Source: Cherax quadricarinatus
Lineage: Eukaryota; Arthropoda; Malacostraca; Decapoda; Parastacidae
Assembly (NCBI RefSeq): GCF_038502225.1
Contig: NC_091293.1
Location: 5,023,139 to 5,087,138 of the forward strand
Length of the DNA stretch: 64,000 nt
Direction of reading: 5' to 3'
The notes below the pieces were generated by a model. It saw only the letters and a program-made list of their open reading frames with translations, was not told the DNA's origin and searched no databases. Every line of letters begins with the position of its first letter. The first letter of the stretch is position 1. Position numbers and translations under genes: made by a program. Of the stretch, positions 49,293 to 57,600 are shown in pieces.

Positions 49293-52200
49293 CTAGACTC
49301 TTGACAAAGAGTCTGCCAACACATTTTCTTTGCCGGCAATATATTTAATAAAAATATTGTAGGGCTGCAGCCTGAGAGTCCAACGCATAAGCCTTGTGTT
49401 GTGATTCTTCATGGCTTGGAGATAGACTAACGGGTTGTGATCACTGTAGACTGTGACCACCTGCGATGTTTGGCCCACATAAACATCGAAATGCTCCAAA
49501 GCCATTACCAGCGCGAGGGCTTCTTTTTCAATGGTAGAGTAAGCTCTCTGATGTGGCTGGAACTTGGCTGAAAAGTATGCGATTGGCTGCAGCTCCTTGT
49601 TCCCGATTTGTAATAGTACCGCCCCAACCCCAGACTCACAAGCATCAACCTGTAATGAAAAAGGTTTGGAGAAGTCTGGAGACAAGAGAATGGGTGCAGA
49701 GCACAATAATCTTTTTGCTTTATTAAAAGCAGTGTTACAATCTGACGTCCAATTAAAGGGAACTTTATGACTGGTAAGAGAGGTAAGAGGGGCTACAATA
49801 TCTGAGAAATTCTTACAGAATCTTCTGTAAAATCCTATCATGCCTAGGAAACGTTGAAGAGATTTCCTATCATGAGGAACTGGATATTCTTTAATCGAAA
49901 GAACTTTAGCAAGTTTAGGTGCAACTTTACCACTACCTACTTCATGGCCTAGAAAAGTGACAGTGGCCTGGCCAAAGGAAGATTTAGACAAATTAACTGT
50001 TAATTGGGAATTCTTAAAGGTCTCAAACAGAGCTTTAAGTCTAAGTAGGTGTTGATCCCAAGTATCAGACACCACAACAATATCATCTAGGTATGCTGCC
50101 GTGCCTTCAAGTCCTTTAATAGCCTGATGGACGAGTTTCTGGAATGAAGAGGGGGAATTTTTCATTCCGAAGGGGGTAACTGTATACTGATAATGACCTC
50201 CTGGAATCACGAAGGCAGAGATTTCCTTCGCCTTATCTGTCAAAGGTACCTGATAGTAACCTTTAAGGAGATCTAATTTGGACACAAAAGTAGCCTTACC
50301 CACAAAGTCAATTACGTCATCCAGACGAGGAAGAGGGTAAGCATCTGTAATTGTGACCTCGTTCACTTTACGGTAGTCTGTGCACATACGAAACCCTCCA
50401 TCAGCCTTTTTTACTAGGATGCACGGTGAAGCCCATGGACTAGACGACTCCTCCACTAAACCATGTTCTAACAAGAAGTCTACTTCCTGCTGAAGTAACC
50501 TTTGCTTTTCAGGATTAGCTCTGTAGGGGGAGAGTTTAATTGGTTTAGATTTTCCCACATCTACATCATGGTAACCTAACGTACATTTTTTCGGCACATC
50601 CGAAAAAATATTAGGATATGACTGTAGAAGCTCAGTTAAATTGGTTGCTTGTATTTCAGATAATCCATCCATTAACGGGCTAGGATCCTTGAGGAGGACA
50701 GAATTTGAAAGTTTAGTATTAATTTCAGAGATAGAGTGCAAAGAGTCAGAGTCGTCCTCAGAGGTAGAGGACAGAGTCATTACTGGGACTTTATCTGGTG
50801 TATGAAAGGCCTTGATTTGATTTATGTGGTAAGTTTTTGTTTTTGAGGTCTTATCAATGGGAGCTACCACATAATTTAAATCAGATAATCTACTTACTAT
50901 CTGCATAGGTCCCGTAAATCTAGCTTTCAAGGTGTGGCCAGGTATAGGTTCCTGCACCAACACCTTGTCTCCTGGATGGAAGGAGCGGAATTGTGCACTT
51001 CTGTCATACCTCTGTTTCATCTTACTTTGAGCTGTCTTTAGCTTAGCCGTGGCTAACTCACGTGCCACCTGCAACCTTGAAGACGGGTTGTAGAGTGCTG
51101 AGCTTACGTCTTCTCCCATCCATCCTTCTTTGAGCACCCGAAGAGGACCTCGTACATTGTGCCCAAAGATCAGCTCAAACGGACTATACCCTGTAGACTC
51201 TTGCACCGTCTCTCGTACTGAGAACAGCAACAATGGTAGAGATTCATCCCAATCTGTCGGAAAGTGCATGCAAAAACTTCTCATCATTGTTTTTAATGTT
51301 TGGTGGAATCTTTCCAAGGCGCCTTGGGACTGAGGGTGATAGGCAGTGGATAAGTTGTGAATTATCCCTAACCTAGTTAATACTTCCCTAAATGCTTTGG
51401 CAGTGAAGTTAGTACCTTGATCACTTTGTATAGTTTTAGGAATGCCAAAACAAGAAATGAATTTTGTTAAAGCTTTGAGAATAGCTTTAGTATTGATACT
51501 ACGCATTGGGATCGCTTCAGGATATCTGGTTACTTTATCCATAATTGTAAATAAATACTGATTTCCAGACTTTGACTTAGGTAGTGGACCTACACAATCT
51601 ATAATTAAATCTGCAAAAGGTTCTCCATCAGCAGGTATGGGTTGGAGAGGTGCAGGTTTAATAGAATGTCCAGGTTTTCCAACTTGCTGACATTCTCGGC
51701 AACACCTAATATGATTCTTCACATCTTTCTTTAATGTTGGCCAATAAAATTCTTTTGTGATTCTATACAAGGTTTTTGTAATTCCTAAGTGACCTCCTGA
51801 TGACGTATTATGAGCTATATTTAATATCTGAGGTCTATACTTGGTTGGAACCACTAACCTGTCGTATAATTGCCGGCCCTCTGTCTCCTTACCAGTCTCA
51901 GTGCATACCAAATAATCATTTTTAACTTCATACTTGACTGGATGACCCAAAGAGGATTTACCCATGGCTGCCTCAAAAGCGAATTTTAACGAAGGGTCCT
52001 TACGTTGTTCCTCCCGGAAGGACAGTCCCTCGGGCATGGAAACAGAGACATCTGGCAATCCTGCAACCTGGGAATAGGAAGGCTTGATCGGGGTCTGTTC
52101 ACTTGATTTACGAGACTCCGGCCGGTGTGTCTCATAAAACAACGTGGCTATTCCGAGATCGGAGTCGTCCAAGGATAGGTCAACATTCTCCCCAGACAGC

Positions 52201-53891
52201 CCTTGGGATGTTGCCCGAGTTATGGCCAACACTGGAGAAGCATTAATCATTATAGGTTCAGGACACGAAGTAACAGTAGTAATGTTATTACCCAGTAATA
52301 ACATGGCATTTTTCATGGGAAATCCTTTTGAGATACCTACAGTCAAGTACCCAGTGTAATATTTGCACTGTACATAAATTTTATGCAAAGGAACAGAATA
52401 TATAGTTCCTCCATAGGCTTCCAATAAAACTGATGAATTCAAGGAAGTATTCTCTGAAAGGGGTAATATTCCTTCTCTGACAAGTGAGCAATATGCTCCA
52501 GTATCTCTAAAGGTATTTACTTTAGTTGGTTCTGAGTTTTCCTGAAGGGAAATAAGACTTTCGCAATAATAAGGGGCCATACCTTTTTCTACTTCTCTAG
52601 GGGACATGTTACTAGGGATATTAGAGATTTTCCCGATGGGTTGAGGTTTTTGGGGGCAGTTGGAACTGATATGACCTACTTTATTACACCTGAAGCAGAC
52701 GACAGGCTTGCCCTTTACTCCCTGATGACGTTGCAAGTGGTGTCGTTCTGGCTGGTGCCTCTCTGGATATTGTTGTCGAGATGCTCCATAAGTAGTTTGC
52801 CTCTCCGCAGGGGGACCATATGTTGAGAAGCGTGGCTCACCAGGTGACTTGGTTGGATGTCGTAGACGCTCTCCCTCCGGCTGGCACTTCATTCTCCAAT
52901 GTTGTCGATCTCTGCTCACGCCAGACTGTTGAAAAGAGAGACGGGACCGCTCGGACAAGGAGCGGTTCGTTTCGAAGGTATCAGCCAACCTGGCCGCCTC
53001 CAATGCAGTGGTTAAGTCACGATCCTGCAGAAAGACACGAACCTCTGGTCCCACAGACTCCAGCAGGTTATCAATCAGAATAAGCTGCACCAGCTCCTCA
53101 AAGTTAGAGACACCACTCGCTTTATACCAGCTGGTAAAAGCTTTGGTTTGCTGTCTCACAAAGTCCACCAGGGATTGACCAAGCTGCCGCCTGTTCAATT
53201 TGAAGGTCTTACGATATTTAGCTGGGATACATGTATATGCTCCCAACACTGTGGTCTTCACTACTTGATAATCAGAGAATTCAGCGTCAGTTAATACCGA
53301 CGTAAATTCCTGTGCCTTACCCAATAATGCTGTATGAACCAACGCTGCCCAGTGCTGTTCCGGCCACCTCAAGGCTCGAGCCTGATTTTCGAAGCTTTCG
53401 AAAAATTGCTCTGGTTCGGCCTCATTGAAGCGGGGAACAAGCTGTACTGCTTTTTGTAAACTGAAATCGTTTACAGAATGCGAAAACTGCCTCCTTTCTC
53501 TTTCCCTATCAAATTCTTCCCTTGCGAATGCTCTCTGTTCCCTAGTTTGCTCAAGATTGATTTTTGCCAGCTGAAGTGCCAACGACGCTGATTCACCCTG
53601 AGACAACCCAGCTGCACTATACTGACCATTTTGCTCCGTAGGTGTATCATCTTCCTCCTGCGAGAACATAGTAGTTTTTGCCCTAGCTCCCGTAGAGGGA
53701 GGAGTCTGATGTGCCATCTCTTCTTCAATAAGTATGTCAGCAATAAGTGAACGCAGTTGCGCAGCTGTAAGAGTGCGTTTATAGGGAATGCCAATGGAAC
53801 GAGCAATTTGCCAACAACGCTGTAGGGACAATTTAGGTAGGTTATGCAAAGTATATGCCGACACCAGGCGTCTGACTCGTCTAGGTGGCAT
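49293..53891 (-). CDS. Gag-Pol polyprotein, domain order Gag-PR-IN-RT-RNase H
   Basis: A single 1,532-residue frame; the ATG lies at 53889-53891 with no in-frame alternative nearby. Residues 1-55 are basic with a SAP-like helix pair. A capsid-like region spans about 150-310. The CCHC knuckle is Cys399-X2-Cys402-X4-His407-X4-Cys412. Protease has DTG at 463-465 and LLLGNN at 531-536. Integrase has the zinc module His694, His701, Cys731, Cys734, the catalytic triad Asp765, Asp824 and Glu860 (35 residues between the last two), and a GPY/F-like RFTGPM at 991-996. Reverse transcriptase has Asp1207 in KLDLLKGYYQ and YLDD at 1267-1270. RNase H has Asp1416, Glu1455, Asp1484 and Asp1527. All catalytic residues are present. 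There is no frameshift between Gag and Pol and no chromodomain. Integrase before RT is the key oddity and points to the Gmr1 group. It would make the particle, cut itself, copy RNA to DNA and integrate it. Confidence 0.95.
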   Translation of the reverse strand: MPPRRVRRLVSAYTLHNLPKLSLQRCWQIARSIGIPYKRTLTAAQLRSLIADILIEEEMAHQTPPSTGARAKTTMFSQEEDDTPTEQNGQYSAAGLSQGESASLALQLAKINLEQTREQRAFAREEFDRERERRQFSHSVNDFSLQKAVQLVPRFNEAEPEQFFESFENQARALRWPEQHWAALVHTALLGKAQEFTSVLTDAEFSDYQVVKTTVLGAYTCIPAKYRKTFKLNRRQLGQSLVDFVRQQTKAFTSWYKASGVSNFEELVQLILIDNLLESVGPEVRVFLQDRDLTTALEAARLADTFETNRSLSERSRLSFQQSGVSRDRQHWRMKCQPEGERLRHPTKSPGEPRFSTYGPPAERQTTYGASRQQYPERHQPERHHLQRHQGVKGKPVVCFRCNKVGHISSNCPQKPQPIGKISNIPSNMSPREVEKGMAPYYCESLISLQENSEPTKVNTFRDTGAYCSLVREGILPLSENTSLNSSVLLEAYGGTIYSVPLHKIYVQCKYYTGYLTVGISKGFPMKNAMLLLGNNITTVTSCPEPIMINASPVLAITRATSQGLSGENVDLSLDDSDLGIATLFYETHRPESRKSSEQTPIKPSYSQVAGLPDVSVSMPEGLSFREEQRKDPSLKFAFEAAMGKSSLGHPVKYEVKNDYLVCTETGKETEGRQLYDRLVVPTKYRPQILNIAHNTSSGGHLGITKTLYRITKEFYWPTLKKDVKNHIRCCRECQQVGKPGHSIKPAPLQPIPADGEPFADLIIDCVGPLPKSKSGNQYLFTIMDKVTRYPEAIPMRSINTKAILKALTKFISCFGIPKTIQSDQGTNFTAKAFREVLTRLGIIHNLSTAYHPQSQGALERFHQTLKTMMRSFCMHFPTDWDESLPLLLFSVRETVQESTGYSPFELIFGHNVRGPLRVLKEGWMGEDVSSALYNPSSRLQVARELATAKLKTAQSKMKQRYDRSAQFRSFHPGDKVLVQEPIPGHTLKARFTGPMQIVSRLSDLNYVVAPIDKTSKTKTYHINQIKAFHTPDKVPVMTLSSTSEDDSDSLHSISEINTKLSNSVLLKDPSPLMDGLSEIQATNLTELLQSYPNIFSDVPKKCTLGYHDVDVGKSKPIKLSPYRANPEKQRLLQQEVDFLLEHGLVEESSSPWASPCILVKKADGGFRMCTDYRKVNEVTITDAYPLPRLDDVIDFVGKATFVSKLDLLKGYYQVPLTDKAKEISAFVIPGGHYQYTVTPFGMKNSPSSFQKLVHQAIKGLEGTAAYLDDIVVVSDTWDQHLLRLKALFETFKNSQLTVNLSKSSFGQATVTFLGHEVGSGKVAPKLAKVLSIKEYPVPHDRKSLQRFLGMIGFYRRFCKNFSDIVAPLTSLTSHKVPFNWTSDCNTAFNKAKRLLCSAPILLSPDFSKPFSLQVDACESGVGAVLLQIGNKELQPIAYFSAKFQPHQRAYSTIEKEALALVMALEHFDVYVGQTSQVVTVYSDHNPLVYLQAMKNHNTRLMRWTLRLQPYNIFIKYIAGKENVLADSLSRV

Positions 53892-54194
53892 AAGTTATTC
53901 GCTATGCACAGTACGAATACCCCAACGTAACACGTTAATTTGCAGAACACGCTTAGCTATGCACAGTACGATTGCAGAATACGCATACAAGCAAAGCCGA
54001 CTGCACACAAGACTGACCGTAGCGAAGCGAGCACACTGAACAAGCTAGTAGCGAGCTGCTGAACGATCACACAATAGCAAGGCTGATAATAAGCAAATGA
54101 CACGCAAAATTTGTAAAGCGAAGCGAAACAGCAAGCTACACAATGTTCCTGCTACAAGCTTCACCCTAAGCTCAACCGTTTCTCTAAGTCCAGC
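53892..54194 (-). promoter_or_regulatory. 5' leader of the LTR element, with one uORF
   Basis: The leader runs from the primer-binding region to the Gag-Pol ATG. One upstream ATG (minus strand, 53984-53986) opens a nine-codon frame that ends at TAG 53957-53959, 65 bp before the main ATG. A 16-bp direct repeat, GCTATGCACAGTACGA on the plus strand, occurs at 53901 and 53956, and the uORF stop overlaps it. The main ATG has a weak context (CTTATGC). Effects on translation are inference only. Confidence 0.55.
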
Positions 54195-54212
54195 TCCCGG
54201 ACAGGCTACCCA
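54195..54212 (-). other. Primer-binding site candidate
   Basis: Reads TGGGTAGCCTGTCCGGGA on the minus strand, directly next to the 5' LTR. The leading TGG pairs with the CCA end of a tRNA, as expected. I could not match the remainder confidently to a particular tRNA; CCGGAC on the tRNA side loosely recalls tRNA-Pro T-arm sequence. Confidence 0.6.
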
Positions 54213-54638
54213 TATTACAACCTAGGCTTTCAAATGGCCTGTTAACCCAGGTGTAATGGGAGCAAATAAACACAGTAGAAAAAGTTTAGACTTATATTAT
54301 CCTTCACCAAATTTAGAACAGCAATATGTACACTATGTACAGTAATAAATATAGTGCACGTCACGGTAAGCAAGGCAGAAATAGAAGCCACAAGAAAGCA
54401 GACCGTGCTTCAACCAGCTCTAGAATGGGAATGACAAGGGCAGACAGGAGAGCGGTATCCACATAACCTCTGCGATTGTCAATCCCACCTTCTTATTGGC
54501 TAGAACCTGGTCACTAGTTGAACGATGGGGCCCCATCATCAACTCTTAGCAACCTGGTTCGCTGGTTGGGGGAGATAGCCTGTAAATGAGGGTGTGTCCA
54601 TGCGCCGAATAAAGGTTACGTACTCTTTGCATGCCACA
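54213..54638 (-). repeat. 5' LTR (426 bp)
   Basis: Same length and, by eye, same sequence as the 3' LTR. As the upstream copy in the minus orientation it holds the promoter. A TATA-like TATATTTA lies at 54346-54353 on the minus strand, about 285 bp into the LTR. The GATGGGGCCCCATC palindrome is at 54524-54537. Confidence 0.95.
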
Positions 54639-54643
54639 ATGCC
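54639..54643. repeat. Target-site duplication, right copy (ATGCC)
   Basis: Matches the left copy at 48547-48551. The satellite resumes immediately with CATGGTGTATATG. Confidence 0.9.
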
Positions 54644-57600
54644 CATGGTGTATATGTACGGTGAGGTGTGTGTGCTCATGGTGTATCTGTACGGTGAGGT
54701 GTGTGTGCTCATGGTGTATATGTACGGTGAGGTAGGTGTGCTCATGGTGTATATGTACAGTGAGGTGTGTGTACTCATGGTGTATATGTACGGTTAGGTG
54801 TGTGTGTGTGTGTGTGTGCCCATGGCGTATATGTACGGTGAGGTGTGTGTGCTCATGGTGTATATGTACGGTGAGGTGTGTGTGCTCATGGTGTATATGT
54901 ACGGTGAGGTGTGTGTACTCATGGTGTATATGTACGGTGAGGTGTGTGTGCTCATGGTGTATATGTACGGTGAGGTGTGTGTGCTCATGGTGTATATGTA
55001 CGGTGAGGTGTGTGTGCTCATGGTGTATATGTACGGTGAGGTGTGTGTACTCATGGTGTATATGTACGGTTAGGTGTGTGTGTGTGTGTGCCCATGGCGT
55101 ATATGTACGGTGAGGAGTGTGTACTCATGGTGTATATGTACGGTGAGGTGTGTGTGCTCATTGTGTATATGTACGGTGAGGTGTGTGTGCTCATGGTGTA
55201 TATGTACGGTGAGGTGTGAGTGCTCATGGTGTATATGTACGGTTAGGTGTGTGTGTGTGTGTGTGCCCATGGTGTATATGTACGGTGAGGTGTGTGTGCT
55301 CATGGTGTATATGTACGGTGAGGTGTGTGTGCTCATGGTGTATATGTACGGTGAGGTGTGTGTGCTCATGGTGTATATGTATGGTGAGGTGTGTGTGCTC
55401 ATGGTGTATATGTACGGTGAGGTGTGTGTGCTCATGGTGTAAATGTACGGTGAGGTGTGTGTGTGCCCATGGTGTATATGTACGGGGAAGTGTGTGTGTG
55501 TGTCAATGGTGTATATGTACGGTGAGGTGTGTGTGTGCCTATGGTGTATATGTACGGTGAAGTGTGTGTGTGTGCCCATGGTGTATACGTACGGTGAAGT
55601 GTATATGTTATATGTACCGTGAGGTGTGTGTGTGCCGATGGTGTATACGTACGGTGAGATGTATATGTGTGCCCATGGTGTATATGTACGGTGAGGTGTG
55701 TGTGTGCCCATGGTGTATATGTACTGTGAGGTGTGCGTGTGCCCATGGTGTATATGTACGGTGAGGTGTGTATGTGTGCCCATGTTGTATATGTACGGTG
55801 AAGTGTGTGTGCGTGCCCATGTTGTATATGTACGGTGAGGTGTGTGTGTGTGCCCATGGTGTATATGTACGGTGAGTTGTGTGTGTACCCATGGTGTATA
55901 TAAACGGTGAAGTGTGTGTGCCCATGGTGTATATGTACGGTGAGGTGTGTGTGTGCCCATGGTGTATATGTACGGTGAAGTGTGTGTGTGTGCCCATGGT
56001 GTATATGTACTGCGAGGTGTGTGTGTGCCCATTGTGTATATGTACGGTGAAGTGTGTGTTTGTGCCCTTTGTGTATATGTACGGTGAGGTGAGTGTGTGC
56101 CCATGGTGTATATATACGGTGAGGTGTGTATGTGTGCCCATGGTGTATATGTACGGTGATGTGTGTATGTGTGCCCATTGTGTATATGCACGGTGAAGTG
56201 TGTGTGCGTGCCCATGGTGTATATGTACGGTGAGGTGTGTGTGTGTGCCCATGGTGTATATGTACGGTAAAGTGTGTGTGTGCCCATGGTGTATATGTAT
56301 TGTGAGGTGTGTGTGTGCCCATGGTGTATATGTACGATGAGGTGTGTGTGTGTGCCCATAGTGTATATGTACGGTGACGTGTGTGTGTGCCCATGGAGTA
56401 TATGTACGATGAGGTGTGTATATGCCCATGGTGTATATGTACGGTGAGGTGTGTATGTGCCCATAGTGTATATGTACGGTGAGGTGTGTGTGTATGTGCC
56501 CATGGTGTATATGTACGTTGAGGTGTGTGTGTGTGTGCCCATGGTGTATATGTACAGTGAGGTCTGTATGTGCCCATGGTGTATATGTACGGTGAGGTGT
56601 GTGTGTGCCCATTGTGTATATGTTCGGTGAGGTGTGTGTGTGTGTGCCCCATGGTGTATATGTACGGTGAGGCGTGTGTGTGTGCCCATGGTGTATATGT
56701 ACGGTGAGGTGAGTATTATGTTCCCATGGTGTATATGTACGGTGAGGTGTGTACGTGCCCATGGTGTATATGTAAGGTGAGGTGTGTATGTGCCCATGGT
56801 GTATATGTACGGTGAGGTGCGTGTGTGCTCATGGTGTATATGTACGGTGAGGTGTCTGTGCTCATGGTGTATATGTACGGTGAGGTGTGTGCTCATGGTG
56901 TATATGTACGGTGAAGTGTGTGTGTGTGCCCATGGTGTATATCTACGATGAGGTATGTGTGTGAGCTCATAATGTATATGTACGGTGAGGCGTGTGTGTT
57001 CATGGTGTATATGTACGGTTAGGTGTGTGTGCCATGGTGTATATGTACGGTGAGGTGTGTGTGTGCCCATCTGTATTCGGGTGAGGTGTGTGTGTTCCCA
57101 TATGTACGGTGAGGTGTGTGTGCTCCCATGGTGTATATGTACGGTGAGGTGTGTGCTCATGGTGTGTATGTACGGTGAGGTGTGCCAATGGTGTATATGT
57201 ACAGTGAGGTATGCGTGTATGGTGTATACTACATGGTGTATATGTTCGATGTTACGTAAGGTGAGGTGTGTGTGTGTGGTGTATACGTACCCCATGGTGT
57301 ATATGTACGGTGATGTGTGTGTGCTACATATGTGTATATGTACGGTGAGGTGTGTGTATGCCCATGGTGTATACGAACTGTGAAGTGTGTGTGTGCCCAT
57401 GGTGTATAGGTACGGTGAGGTGTGTGTGATGCCCATGGTGTATATGTACGGCGAGATGTGTGTGTGCCCATGGTGTATACGTATGATGAGGTGTGTGTGT
57501 GTGCCCATGGTGTATACGTACGGTGAGGTGTGTGTGTGACAATGGTGCATACGTACGGTGAGGTGTGTGTGTGTGTGTGCCCATGGTGTATACGTACGGT

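Larger units (their letters stand above)
48552..54638 (-). mobile_element. Complete Gmr1-type Ty3/gypsy LTR retrotransposon
   Basis: A 6,087-bp element on the minus strand. It has 426-bp LTRs at 54213-54638 (5') and 48552-48977 (3'), a TGG-starting primer-binding region, a 321-bp leader, one 1,532-residue Gag-Pol frame, a 315-bp 3' untranslated stretch ending in a G-rich tract, and a 5-bp target duplication. The domain order Gag, protease, integrase, reverse transcriptase, RNase H matches the Gmr1-type lineage of Ty3/gypsy, not standard gypsy (RT, RNase H, then integrase). There is no envelope-like frame and no room for one. Identical LTRs and an intact frame indicate a very recent insertion. 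It sits inside satellite F, the only intact gene-bearing unit in the window. Confidence 0.93.

Noticed and set aside
53471..53950. A 159-codon minus-strand frame as a separate leader protein of the element
   Set aside because: It overlaps Gag in another frame and begins at GTG rather than ATG. Its composition looks like an out-of-frame shadow of Gag.
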